Shown piece after piece: positions 21,289 through 30,383 of a DNA stretch of 64,000 bases. The DNA lies in NCBI GenBank assembly GCA_963717695.1, contig CAVQWR010000006.1:744001-808000 (forward strand), written 5' to 3'. Numbering within the stretch: the stretch's first letter is position 1; every line of letters begins with the position of its first letter. The translations under genes were made by a program, and so were the position numbers. Under the pieces are notes generated by a model that saw only the letters and a list, made by a program, of their open reading frames with translations, was not told where the DNA came from and searched no databases. Origin of the DNA: CAIWHR01 sp963717695 (GTDB lineage Bacteria > Pseudomonadota > Gammaproteobacteria > Burkholderiales > Casimicrobiaceae).

Positions 21289-22086
21289 GTGCCAACCCTC
21301 GACATCCGCGACCTCGGTGTCCGCTATGCGACGCGCACCGGGACCGTCGACGCGCTCGCCGGGATCAACCTGTCGATGCGCGCCGGCGAATTCGTCGTGG
21401 CGATCGGTGCATCCGGTTGCGGCAAGACCACGCTCCTCAACTGCATCGCCGGCTTCCTGCCGCCGACCGAAGGCACGATCCTGCTCGACGAACGCCCGGT
21501 GACGGGCCCCGGCGCGGATCGCGGCGTCGTGTTCCAGAAGCACGCGCTGATGCCCTGGCTCAGCGTTGCCGGCAACGTCGAGTTCGGCCTCAGGATGCGC
21601 GGCGTGCCGGCGCAGATGCGCCGCCGGATCGCGCAGGAGAAGCTCCATCTCGTCGGGCTCGACACGCTGGCCGATCGCGCCGTGTACGAGCTCTCGGGCG
21701 GCATGCAGCAGCGCGTGGGAATCGCCCGCGCGCTCGCCAACGACCCCGAGCTCCTGCTGATGGACGAGCCGCTCGGCGCGCTCGACGCGTTCACGCGCGA
21801 GGCGATCCAGGAGACGATCCTCGACATCTGGCACGCGACCGGCAAGATGTGCTTTTTCATCACGCACTCGGTCGAGGAGGCGCTCTTCCTCGCCACGCAC
21901 CTCGTCGTGATGACGCCCGGTCCCGGACGCATCGCCCATGAATACACGCTCGACTTCGGCCGCCGTTTCATCGAGGGCCGCGACGCGCGCGCCGTGAAAT
22001 CGTCGTCCGACTTCATTCGCGTGCGCGAGGAGGTCCTCGCCGTGATCCTGCGGCGGAGCCCGAATGAGCGAGGCGGGCGAGCATGA
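21289..22086 (+). CDS. tauB: Taurine ABC transporter ATP-binding protein TauB
   Basis: A 265-residue ABC ATPase of the nitrate/sulfonate/taurine class. Seen: Walker A GASGCGKTT (about residue 42), Q-loop GVVFQKHALMPWL, signature LSGGMQQRVGIARAL, Walker B LLLMDEPLGALD, and H-loop FITHSVEEALFLA. The start is a GTG at 21289 (VPTLDIRDLGVRYATR). It is followed by a 220-bp gap containing a dispersed repeat before tauC, which is unusual within an ABC operon. Confidence 0.9.
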   Translation: MPTLDIRDLGVRYATRTGTVDALAGINLSMRAGEFVVAIGASGCGKTTLLNCIAGFLPPTEGTILLDERPVTGPGADRGVVFQKHALMPWLSVAGNVEFGLRMRGVPAQMRRRIAQEKLHLVGLDTLADRAVYELSGGMQQRVGIARALANDPELLLMDEPLGALDAFTREAIQETILDIWHATGKMCFFITHSVEEALFLATHLVVMTPGPGRIAHEYTLDFGRRFIEGRDARAVKSSSDFIRVREEVLAVILRRSPNERGGRA

Positions 22087-22102
22087 GCGAGCCAAGGCCC
22101 GA

Positions 22103-22171
22103 GGACACCCGCGCGAGCAGGGCGAAGCCAAGGAGCGAGGCTCCCGTCTGCGAGCGCGGTTGGCGGCCGAC
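22103..22171 (+). repeat. Dispersed 69-bp repeat, copy B (tauB-tauC gap)
   Basis: Ungapped match to 6662-6730 (59 of 69 identical). The two small hairpins are GGC-GAA-GCC and GGAGC-GAG-GCTCC. The second is built from different bases than in copy A but pairs equally, a compensatory pattern. A further shared patch GAGGCCGCGC lies at 22205-22214. The whole gap 22087-22306 stays open in the tauC frame but is not family-like. Confidence 0.8.
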
Positions 22172-22306
22172 GCGAAACGGCTTGCCCTTCTCCACGCACA
22201 CAGCGAGGCCGCGCGTCGCCGAGCGATTGAGCGCGGCCGACATCCCGACGCAGCACGTCCCGTCAACCGGTCGGAGGCCGCAGGGCGCGCACTTGGAGAA
22301 GCGCGC

Positions 22307-23125
22307 ATGAATCGCCATGCGCCGGCGTCGGAGCGCACCTCGCGCTACGCGGCACCCGGCGAAGGCCGCACCACTGCGATCAGCGTCGTCACGATGGTCG
22401 CGCTCTTTTCGCTGTGGTGGGTCGCGAGCCATCTGCGCTGGCTGCCGCCGCTTTTCCTGCCGACACCGGAAGCCGTGTTCACGCGCCTCTACGAATCGGC
22501 AATGGGACAGCTCACCGACGCGCCGCTGGCGACGCACTTCGGCTGGTCGATGTTCCGGGTTTTCAGCGCGTTCATCGCCGCCTGCGTGACGGCGATTCCC
22601 ATCGGCATCGCGATGGGCGTCTCGAGCATTGCGCGCGGCATCTTCGACCCGCCGATCGAGTTCTACCGACCGCTGCCGCCGCTCGCCTATCTGCCGCTGA
22701 TCGTGATCTGGTTCGGCATCGACGAGTTCGCCAAGGTGCTCCTCATCTACCTCGCCTGCTTCGCGCCGCTGGCGCTCTCCGCACGGGCGGGCGTGCGCTC
22801 CGTCTCGCAGGAGCAGCTCCATGCCGCCTATTCGATGGGCGCGTCGCGCTGGCAGGTGATCCTGCACGTGATCGTCCCGGCCGCGCTGCCGGACATCCTG
22901 ACCGCGATGCGCATCGCAATCGGGTTCGGCTGGACCACGCTCGTCGCCGCCGAGATGGTCGCCGCCACGCATGGCCTCGGCCAGATGGTGCTCAACGCGT
23001 CGAACTTCCTGCGCACCGACATCGTGATGATGGGAATCATTGTCATCGGGGCCATTGCGTACCTTTTCGACCTGCTGATGCGTTACGCCGAGCGCGTGCT
23101 CGTGCCCTGGAAGGGCAAGGCCTGA
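22307..23125 (+). CDS. tauC: Taurine ABC transporter permease TauC
   Basis: A 272-residue inner-membrane permease with about six hydrophobic segments and the EAA loop AAYSMGASRWQVILHVIVPAALPDI that docks on TauB. ATG at 22307 has GGAGAAG just upstream and marks where family similarity begins; the open frame before it covers the intergenic repeat. It completes the TauABC importer and is followed 103 bp later by the phosphotransacetylase gene. Confidence 0.9.
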   Translation: MNRHAPASERTSRYAAPGEGRTTAISVVTMVALFSLWWVASHLRWLPPLFLPTPEAVFTRLYESAMGQLTDAPLATHFGWSMFRVFSAFIAACVTAIPIGIAMGVSSIARGIFDPPIEFYRPLPPLAYLPLIVIWFGIDEFAKVLLIYLACFAPLALSARAGVRSVSQEQLHAAYSMGASRWQVILHVIVPAALPDILTAMRIAIGFGWTTLVAAEMVAATHGLGQMVLNASNFLRTDIVMMGIIVIGAIAYLFDLLMRYAERVLVPWKGKA

Positions 23126-23228
23126 GCCGAGCCTGCTGTCGTCTACCTGTAGGCAAAATCCCGACATCCGCGTCCGCCTGTCGGACCTCCCGCTCCTGCC
23201 GTCGACTCGCCTTGGAAGGGAGTTGACA

Positions 23229-24248
23229 TTGCCTCGGGGGCAAGCGAGTCTGCCGGAAATGCCCACCCGTCCCCATTTCCAGCGCCTGGTCGAGCGGGTG
23301 CGATTGCTGCCGCCCCTGCCCGCAGCCTTCGTGTACCCCTGCGACCGCGATTCGATCCAGCTCGCCCTTTCGGGTGCGTTCGCGGGATACCTCGCGCCCG
23401 TGCTGGTCGGTCCGGAGGCGCGCATCCGCGACCTCGCCGGCCGCTCCGGGCTCGACATCTCTCGGCTCCCGATCGTCGACACCGCGGATACGGCCAAGTC
23501 CGCCACCGAGCGCGCGATCCTGCTGGTCCGCGACGGCAAGGTAACCGCGCTCGTCAAGGGCAGCATGAGCGACGGCGACCTGCTGGCGCCGGTGGCAATG
23601 TCCGAGTCGGGGCTGCGCACCGATCGGCGCCTGTCGCACGCCTATTTCGTCGACCTGCCGTCGCGCCCCAACGGGATGCTGCTCGCCGACGCGGTGCTGA
23701 ACATCGCGCCGAACCTCGCCGCCAAGAAGGACATCGTGGCCAACACGATCGAGCTCGCACGGATGCTGGGCGTCGACGTGCCGGCGGTCGCGCTCCTCGC
23801 CGCGATGGATCAGCGCTCGGTCGCGTTCCCGTCGACCACCGACGCCGCCGCGCTGAAGGTGATGTCGGAGCAGGGAACGTTCGGCCGCGCGCGCGTCGAG
23901 GGGCCGCTGACCGCCGACAGCGCGCTTTCCGCCGAGGCGGCGCGCGTCAACGGCGTGCAGTCGGATTTCGCGGGTCGTCCGGACATCCTGTTCGCACCGA
24001 CGATGGAAGGCGCGTCGCTCGTGCTCCGCACCCTCGTCGGCCTCACCCACGGCCTCGCCGCGGGGATCGTGCTGGGTGCACGCTGCCCGATCGTGATCCC
24101 GGCGCAGAACGAATCGATGGAAGTGCGGATGGCGTCCTGCGTGCTGGCCTCGCTCGTCGCGAACGCCTCGTCGGGCGCCGGCACCGCCAAGGAAATTCCT
24201 GCGCGCATTCCTTCCGGCGCCGAGGCGCCGGCCCGCGCCGCCGCCTGA
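23229..24248 (+). CDS. pta: Phosphate acetyl/butyryltransferase family protein (probable Pta of taurine pathway)
   Basis: About 339 residues of the phosphate acetyl/butyryltransferase fold. Seen: VLVGPEARIRDLA near the N-terminus and the C-terminal signature region ILFAPTMEGASLVLRTLVGL...GIVLGARCPIVIPAQNES. In this place it should convert the acetyl phosphate made by Xsc into acetyl-CoA. The sequence is closer to the phosphotransacetylase domain found fused to enoyl-CoA hydratase in some bacteria than to long Pta. Start choice: TTG at 23229 lies 6 bp after a strong GGAAGGGAG; an ATG at 23259 (MPTRPHFQRLVERV) has no good ribosome site but is possible. Confidence 0.83.
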   Translation: MPRGQASLPEMPTRPHFQRLVERVRLLPPLPAAFVYPCDRDSIQLALSGAFAGYLAPVLVGPEARIRDLAGRSGLDISRLPIVDTADTAKSATERAILLVRDGKVTALVKGSMSDGDLLAPVAMSESGLRTDRRLSHAYFVDLPSRPNGMLLADAVLNIAPNLAAKKDIVANTIELARMLGVDVPAVALLAAMDQRSVAFPSTTDAAALKVMSEQGTFGRARVEGPLTADSALSAEAARVNGVQSDFAGRPDILFAPTMEGASLVLRTLVGLTHGLAAGIVLGARCPIVIPAQNESMEVRMASCVLASLVANASSGAGTAKEIPARIPSGAEAPARAAA

Positions 24249-24347
24249 CGCGTCGTCCCGCCGCAACGGCCGCGTCCGGCCGCGCGCAATGCTTTACCAT
24301 TCAGTACCAACGCGCGCCGTGCGCGTCGCTTGCTCCCGCCGGCCCGA

Positions 24348-26180
24348 ATGTCGCCGCTCGCCTCGAGATTCCTCCCCTTCCTTGCATGGCGGCATCGCGT
24401 CAACCGCGATTCGCTGCGTGCCGATCTGATCGCGGGCCTCGTCGGAGCTCTGGTGGTCCTGCCGCAGGCAGTCGCCTACGCGACGCTGGCGGGCCTGCCA
24501 CCGGAATACGGGCTGTATGCGGCGATGCTGCCCGTTGCCATCGCGGCGCTGTGGGGCTCGTCGCTGCACCAGGTGTCCGGCCCGACGAACACGCTGTCGC
24601 TGGCGGTCTTCGCGTCGATGGCCGCACTCGCCGCTCCCGGTTCGCCGCGCTACATCACGCTCGTGCTGACGCTCGCTCTCATGATCGGCGTCGTTCAGCT
24701 GGTCATGGGGCTCGCGCGGCTCGGCACGCTCGTCAACTTCATTTCGCAAACCGTCATCGTCGGGTTCACGGCCGGCGCCGGGCTCCTTATCATCGCCGCG
24801 CAGCTCCCGAATTTCTTCGGCACGCCATCGCCATCGGCCCCGGGGTTCCTCCACAACATCGCCGCCCTGGCCACGCACGTCACGGGCCTTAATCCCGCGG
24901 TCGTCGGGGTTGCCGCCGCGACCCTTGTCGTCGGCGTGGCGTCACGTCGCCTGGTCCCGCGCGTCCCGTACATGATTGTCGCGATGATCGGCGGAAGCGT
25001 CCTCGCCTGGCTGCTCGCGAAATTCGGCATCGCGCAGGTTCCCGTCGTCGGCGCACTCCCTGAGGGCCTGCCGCCCGTGTCGACCCCCTCGTTTGCGCTC
25101 GCTGACTGGCGACAGCTCGCGCCCTCCGCCCTCGCGCTCACGGTGCTGGCACTCGCGCAGGCCGTGTCGGTCGCGCGTGCCGTCGCCGCACAGACAGGAC
25201 AGCGCATCGACGGCAACCAGGAGTTCGTCGGCCAGGGGCTCTCGAACATCGTCGCGGCGTTCGTTTCCGGATATCCGTCGTCCGGCTCGTTCAACCGCAT
25301 CTGGCTCAACTACCATGCGGGTGCGCGCACGCCTCTCGCCGCGACGTTCTCGGCGTTCTTCCTGCTCGCCATCGTCCTGGTCGTCGCCCCCCTGGGAAGC
25401 TATCTGCCGCTGGCCGTCATGGCCGCGCTGCTGTTCATCGTCGCGTGGGGCCTCATCGATTTCACCGAGATCCGCCGGACGATCCGCACGAGTCGCGGCG
25501 AAACCCTGGTGCTCGCCCTCACGTTCGTCGCGACGCTAGAGCTGCAGATCGAATTCGCGATCCTGGTGGGCGTGCTCGCATCGCTCCTCGTCTATCTGAA
25601 GCGCACGACGCGCCCCCGCGTGGTCGAGGTCGCGCCGGACGCGAATTCGCCAACCCGCCGCCTCGTGCCAACGCGCAGCGGCATGGGCACCCCTGCGCGC
25701 ACGACCTGCCCCCAGCTGCACGTGTTTCGCATTGACGGGTCGCTCTTCTTCGGAGCCATCGACCACGTCCGCGACGAGCTGCACGCCGCGAGAACCGGAG
25801 CCGCGGATCGGCGGAACATGCTGATCGTCGCCAGCAGCATCAATTTCATCGACGTCGCCGGCGCGCGCATGTTCGTCGACGAGGCGCGCCTCGCCGAGGA
25901 GCACGGGCAGCGCCTGTTCGTCGCCGGTCTCAAGCCCGCAGTACGCGAGGTGCTGGAGCGCAGCGGCTACATGGAGAGCTTCGGCCGCCACCGCGTGTTC
26001 GAAACCGAAGAGGACGCGATCCGCTCGATCTACGCGACGCTCGATTCGGCGGTCTGCCGGGACTGCACGGCGCGGATCTTCACCGAATGTGCGACCCGAC
26101 TGCCGGACGGAATGCCCCGCGCGGACCGGAATGGCACGCCGGCATCCGCTTCGGCTATTTCTGGCGCACGCAATCCATGA
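24348..26180 (+). CDS. SulP-family anion permease with STAS domain
   Basis: A 610-residue membrane protein. The N-terminal 420 residues carry 10 or more hydrophobic segments and the SulP signature region (DLIAGLVGALVVLPQAVAYATLAGLPPEYGLYAA is spread over residues 27-60). A hydrophilic linker is followed by a STAS domain (about residues 470-570, FRIDGSLFFGAIDHV and FIDVAGARMFVDEA). SulP proteins move sulfate, bicarbonate or other anions. As last gene after the sulfonate pathway it could export sulfite-derived sulfate, as proposed for SulP protein SuyZ in sulfolactate users; direction and substrate are inference. ATG at 24348 is preferred to TTG at 24330. The tail overlaps the convergent decarboxylase gene by 26 bp. 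Confidence 0.87.
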   Translation: MSPLASRFLPFLAWRHRVNRDSLRADLIAGLVGALVVLPQAVAYATLAGLPPEYGLYAAMLPVAIAALWGSSLHQVSGPTNTLSLAVFASMAALAAPGSPRYITLVLTLALMIGVVQLVMGLARLGTLVNFISQTVIVGFTAGAGLLIIAAQLPNFFGTPSPSAPGFLHNIAALATHVTGLNPAVVGVAAATLVVGVASRRLVPRVPYMIVAMIGGSVLAWLLAKFGIAQVPVVGALPEGLPPVSTPSFALADWRQLAPSALALTVLALAQAVSVARAVAAQTGQRIDGNQEFVGQGLSNIVAAFVSGYPSSGSFNRIWLNYHAGARTPLAATFSAFFLLAIVLVVAPLGSYLPLAVMAALLFIVAWGLIDFTEIRRTIRTSRGETLVLALTFVATLELQIEFAILVGVLASLLVYLKRTTRPRVVEVAPDANSPTRRLVPTRSGMGTPARTTCPQLHVFRIDGSLFFGAIDHVRDELHAARTGAADRRNMLIVASSINFIDVAGARMFVDEARLAEEHGQRLFVAGLKPAVREVLERSGYMESFGRHRVFETEEDAIRSIYATLDSAVCRDCTARIFTECATRLPDGMPRADRNGTPASASAISGARNP

Positions 26181-28404
26181 AATAGCGCGTGCGCCCGCCC
26201 TCGGTCTCTTCGACGAGCCCGTGGATGTCGGTGTCGAAGCCGGGGAACTGCGCGTTGAACTCGCGCGCGAACTTGAGGTATTCGACGATCGTCCGGTTGA
26301 AGCGCTCGCCGGGGATCAGCAGCGGAATGCCCGGCGGATACGGCGTCAGCAGCACGGCCGTCACGCGACCTTCGAGATCGTCGATCTCGACGCGGTCGAG
26401 ATCGCGGTGGGCAAGCGACGCGTAGGCGTCGGACGGCTTCATCGCCGGCTGCATGTCGGAGAGGTACATCTCGGTCGTCACGCGCGCGACGTCGTTCGCC
26501 TTGTACATGTCGTGGATCTGCTGGCAGAGGTCGCGCAGGCCCACGCGCTCGTACTTCGGCTGCTTGGCGACGAACTCCGGCAGGATCTTCCACAGCGGCT
26601 GGTTCTTGTCGTAGTCGTCCTTGAACTGCTGCAGCGCGGTGACGAGCGTGTTCCAGCGGCCCTTGGTGATGCCGATCGTGAACATGATGAAGAACGAGTA
26701 GAGGCCCGTCTTCTCGACGATGACGCCGTGCTCCGCGAGGAACTTGGTGACGATCGAAGCGGGAATGCCGGTCTTCGCGAACTTGCCGGAGACGTCGAGG
26801 CCCGGCGTGATGATGGTCGCCTTGATCGGGTCGAGGATCGTGAAGCCGGGCGCGAGGTCGCCGAAGCCGTGCCACTTGTCGTTGGCGCGCAGCAGCCAGT
26901 CGTCGCGGTCGCCGATGCCTTCGGGCGCGAGCTTGTCGGGCCCCCAGACCTTGAACCACCAGTCCTTGCCCCACTCGTCGTCGACCTTGCGCATCGCGCG
27001 GCGGAAGTTGAGCGCCTCGATGATCGACTCCTCGACCAGCGCGGTGCCGCCGGGCGGCTCCATCATCGCCGCGGAGACGTCGCACGACGCGATGATCGCG
27101 TACTGCGGCGACGTCGACGTGTGCATCAGGTAGGCCTCGTTGAAGAGGTGCCGGTCGAGCTTCCGCGTCTCAGACTCCTGGACGATGATCTGCGACGCCT
27201 GCGAGATGCCGGCGAGCAGCTTGTGCGTCGAGTGCGTCGCGAAGATCATCGAGGTCTTGCTGCGCGGCCGGTCCCGGCCGATCGCGTGCATGTCGCGGTA
27301 GAAGTCGTGGAACGCCGCGTGCGGCAGCCACGCCTCGTCGAAGTGCAGCGTCTCGATGCTGCCGTTCAGCGTCTGCTTCAGCATCTCGACGTTGTAGGCG
27401 ATGCCGTCGTAGGTGCTCTGCGTCAGCGTCAGGATCCGCGGCTTCTTGTTCTTCGCCTCGCGCGCGAACGGGTTCGCGTCGATCCGCTTCTGGATGTTCT
27501 CGGGCCGGAACTCGGACAGCGGAATCGGGCCGATGATGCCGAGGTGGTTGCGCGTCGGCGGCAGGAACACCGGGATCGCGCCCGTCATCGTGATCGCGTG
27601 CAGGATCGACACGTGGCAGTTGCGGTCGACGACGACGATGTCGTTGGGCGCCACGTTGGCGTGCCAGACCATCTTGTTCGACGTCGACGTGCCGTTGGTG
27701 ACGAAGAAGCAGTGGTCGGCGTTGAAGATGCGCGCCGCGTTGCGCTCCGCGGCGGCGACCGGCCCCGAATGGTCGAGCAGCTGGCCGAGCTCGTCGACCG
27801 AGTTGCAGACGTCGGCGCGCAGCATGTTCTCGCCGAAGAACTGGTGGAACATCTGTCCCACCGGGCTCTTCAGGAACGCGACGCCGCCGGAGTGGCCCGG
27901 GCAGTGCCACGAGTACGAGCCGTCCTGCGCATAGTCGACCAGCGCGCGGAAGAACGGCGGCGCCAGCGAATCTAGGTAGGCCTTGGTCTCGCGGATGATG
28001 TGGCGCGCGACGAACTCCGGCGTGTCCTCGAACATGTGGATGAAGCCGTGCAGCTCGCGCAGCACGTCGTTCGGGATGTGGCGCGACGTGCGCGTCTCGC
28101 CGTAGAGATAGATCGGGATTTCGGCGTTCTTGAAGCGGATCTCCTCGATGAACGTGCGCAGGTTGAGCACCGCCGGGTCGAGCTCGGGGCCCGGCGTGAA
28201 CTCCTCGTCGTCGATCGACAGGATGAATGCGGAGGCGCGGCTCTGCTGCTGCGCGAACTGCGAGAGGTCGCCGTAGCTCGTCACGCCGAGCACCTCCATG
28301 CCCTCGGCCTCGATGGCGGAGGCGAGCGCGCGAATGCCGAGACCGGAAGTGTTCTCGGAGCGGAAATCCTCGTCGATGATGACGATCGGAAAACGGAACT
28401 TCAT
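26155..28404 (-). CDS. Biodegradative-type arginine/lysine/ornithine decarboxylase
   Basis: A 749-residue fold-III-type (prokaryotic AdiA/LdcI) PLP decarboxylase. Domain order: N-terminal wing, a receiver-like fold (residues 1-130, VIIDEDFRSENTSGLG), PLP core with DGSYSWHCPGHSGG, the cofactor region FFVTNGTSTSNKMVWH, HFDEAWLPHAAFH and the Schiff-base Lys in ATHSTHKLLAGISQ, then the C-terminal domain (LTPYPPGIPLLIPGE). Intact and of normal length. Similar genes sit beside dcd-mrp-metG in betaproteobacteria. Amino acid specificity (Arg, Lys or Orn) is not decided by what I can see. Likely part of acid resistance or polyamine formation. Confidence 0.9.
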   Translation of the reverse strand: MKFRFPIVIIDEDFRSENTSGLGIRALASAIEAEGMEVLGVTSYGDLSQFAQQQSRASAFILSIDDEEFTPGPELDPAVLNLRTFIEEIRFKNAEIPIYLYGETRTSRHIPNDVLRELHGFIHMFEDTPEFVARHIIRETKAYLDSLAPPFFRALVDYAQDGSYSWHCPGHSGGVAFLKSPVGQMFHQFFGENMLRADVCNSVDELGQLLDHSGPVAAAERNAARIFNADHCFFVTNGTSTSNKMVWHANVAPNDIVVVDRNCHVSILHAITMTGAIPVFLPPTRNHLGIIGPIPLSEFRPENIQKRIDANPFAREAKNKKPRILTLTQSTYDGIAYNVEMLKQTLNGSIETLHFDEAWLPHAAFHDFYRDMHAIGRDRPRSKTSMIFATHSTHKLLAGISQASQIIVQESETRKLDRHLFNEAYLMHTSTSPQYAIIASCDVSAAMMEPPGGTALVEESIIEALNFRRAMRKVDDEWGKDWWFKVWGPDKLAPEGIGDRDDWLLRANDKWHGFGDLAPGFTILDPIKATIITPGLDVSGKFAKTGIPASIVTKFLAEHGVIVEKTGLYSFFIMFTIGITKGRWNTLVTALQQFKDDYDKNQPLWKILPEFVAKQPKYERVGLRDLCQQIHDMYKANDVARVTTEMYLSDMQPAMKPSDAYASLAHRDLDRVEIDDLEGRVTAVLLTPYPPGIPLLIPGERFNRTIVEYLKFAREFNAQFPGFDTDIHGLVEETEGGRTRYFMDCVRQK

Positions 28405-28681
28405 GGAATGCGCGACCTCGCCGCGAATGGATCTGTCACTTGCACCGGCTGCCTTGTCCTGCCGGGCCTCGGCGCCGCCGACTCGAGACTTCGGCCGACG
28501 GCATGGAAAGGCGCGCATTATGGGACGATTCGCCCGCCGTGGCTATGCGGCGCGTCAATTCCAGCGCCGGGGCGTTGCAGCAGCGCCACAGCCGATATTC
28601 CCGTCGTTGCCCCGGCGTCGCGACACGCAGACGCTGCGCACGCCGGTCGCGACCGCGCACGGCGGCGCAACGGCACCCGTT

Positions 28682-29893
28682 CTAGCGGTCGCCTTCCAGC
28701 CGGTCCCGAACCGCGCGGTAGACCTGCGGGCTGTCGAGCAGATCGAAATGGCCGGTACCGTAGACGACGCGGCAGTGGGAGTCAGGGAGCGCGAGTCCGG
28801 TGCCGTCGACATGCCGGCCGAGCGCGCTCGCCATCGGTACCAGGCCATCGCCCCGGACGCGCGCGGCCGGCGTACCGGGCCGCTCCTGCCTGCTGCCGGC
28901 GATCGCAAGGCTTCGCACTCCGGCGGGGAGCGGGACCGCGTGGCGCCGCCCGCGTGCGCCGGCACCTGTCGCTGCCTGCCAGTCCTCGTCGCGAATGTCG
29001 CCGTGCCGCAAGTCCTTGATGCCCGCGCTGCGGGTCTTGCCGAGCCGCGCGAACGGCGCCGAATACGGGCTCACGCCGATGAGATAGTCGGCCCATGCGC
29101 CGGCCCGCTCCAGCGGTGCGCCGAAATGAGGCGTTCCGAGGAACACGAGATCGTCAAGCTGTTGCAGCCACGCGTGTCCCGCCAGCGCCGCGTAGTGACA
29201 TGCGCTCCGCGCGACCAGGCCCCCCATGCTGTGCCCGACGATGGCGAGCGCGCCGGATGGATGCGGCCACGCCCGCACCAGCGCTTCGAGCGCGTCGGCA
29301 AACGCGCGGCCGTTGACGGAAATGTGGCGCCCGCTGTTGTAGTGAAGATAGATCGGCGCGAGCCCGAGATCCTGTAAGAGCGCCGCGCCGTGATCGTGCC
29401 CGTTGCGGTTCCAGTGCAGATCGTTCATGCACAGTCCGTGGGCGAGCACGACGATGCCACGCGTCGGTGCAGGAAAGGCGGAGCCAAGCGCAGCCGCCGT
29501 CGTCGCCAGCGGCAGGCCATGCGCGCGTAACTGCAATGGAATCGCGAGCGGATTTCCGGATGCTTCTAGGTAGTCGCCAAACACGCCGTTGATGACGGCG
29601 AGCGCCGCCTCGCGCTGCGGGGACGAAGGTGGCTGCGCGACGAGCGGCTCGAGGGCGCCCAGCAGCGCGTCGACACCGCCGCCCACCACGCGCGTGACGC
29701 CGCGAACCGACTTGTAGACGAAGCCGGTGATGCCGCGCGTTCGGCCGGCGGGCGCGTCGCCCAGGATTCCGGGGACCCCCGCGATCGTCCGGTGCATCGT
29801 TTCGACGAGATCGGTGACGCCGAGCGTCGCATCGGCCGCGAGGCGCTGGATGCCTCGGAGGTCCGAGAGGCGGAGATGGCGGGGCTTGGGCAT
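28682..29893 (-). CDS. Alpha/beta-hydrolase, lipase/PGAP1-like esterase
   Basis: A 403-residue protein. The first 120 residues are helical and unassigned. From about residue 145 it follows the alpha/beta-hydrolase fold: oxyanion segment IVVLAHGLCMNDLHW, nucleophile elbow GHSMGG (about 221), GTPHFGAPLERAG, Asp candidate in GDGLVPMASALG and His in YGTGHFDLLDS near the C-terminus. No signal peptide is evident. Substrate unknown; it could be a lipase, a wax or polyester hydrolase, or a PGAP1-like esterase. It is a single gene on the minus strand, separated by 277 bp from the decarboxylase start. Confidence 0.82.
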   Translation of the reverse strand: MPKPRHLRLSDLRGIQRLAADATLGVTDLVETMHRTIAGVPGILGDAPAGRTRGITGFVYKSVRGVTRVVGGGVDALLGALEPLVAQPPSSPQREAALAVINGVFGDYLEASGNPLAIPLQLRAHGLPLATTAAALGSAFPAPTRGIVVLAHGLCMNDLHWNRNGHDHGAALLQDLGLAPIYLHYNSGRHISVNGRAFADALEALVRAWPHPSGALAIVGHSMGGLVARSACHYAALAGHAWLQQLDDLVFLGTPHFGAPLERAGAWADYLIGVSPYSAPFARLGKTRSAGIKDLRHGDIRDEDWQAATGAGARGRRHAVPLPAGVRSLAIAGSRQERPGTPAARVRGDGLVPMASALGRHVDGTGLALPDSHCRVVYGTGHFDLLDSPQVYRAVRDRLEGDR

Positions 29894-30015
29894 GAGTGCG
29901 GGGAATCGCGGCGAGCGCGTTCATTATCGCCGCGATTCCCCGCGCCGAACCGGAAACCGCACGGGCTCGGCTGCGCTGCGCTGCGGCCGGTCGGCCGCAG
30001 GCAATGCCTCGCCGC

Positions 30016-30198
30016 TCAGTGGTCGTACGACTCGCGGCGCATATTCTCGCCGCGGTAGTAGCCGCGGTCGTAATAATCGCGATGGTAGCCGTCGTGCCAG
30101 TAGCGATGATCGTCATGGTCGCGATAGCCATAGGGCGCGACCACACAGCCGCCGAGCAGAGTTGCTAAAATTGCCGAGAGTGTCAGGCGCTTGATCAT
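30016..30198 (-). CDS. Small His/Tyr/Asp-rich lipoprotein
   Basis: 60 residues. Lipoprotein signal MIKRLTLSAILATLLGGC with lipobox LGGC, then a short mature part VVAPYGYRDHDDHRYWHDGY followed by more H, D, Y and R residues and ending RRESYDH. Start ATG has AAGGAGCCGCA upstream, a proper ribosome site. Many proteobacteria carry such tiny outer-membrane lipoproteins; the His/Asp density would suit metal binding, but this is speculation. Confidence 0.7.
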   Translation of the reverse strand: MIKRLTLSAILATLLGGCVVAPYGYRDHDDHRYWHDGYHRDYYDRGYYRGENMRRESYDH

Positions 30199-30383
30199 TG
30201 CGGCTCCTTACGGGCGTTGACCTGTATGCTGGACTGCACAGGCACCCCTAAGATGCGCCGCCGAGCGGATTGCGTTCGTCCGTGCGCAGCCCGACCCGCT
30301 GTAGTCGCGGCGAGCACGCGAATGTCGGTCGAATGCGCGCGCGGCGGAATCCTCGCAGCGAGAAAGGTACTCCGCCAGGAACG

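Noticed and set aside
22064..22306. N-terminal extension of TauC by 81 residues
   Set aside because: The extension is the dispersed repeat and flanks, is Arg/Ala/Glu-rich without family similarity, and the ATG at 22307 has a good ribosome site.
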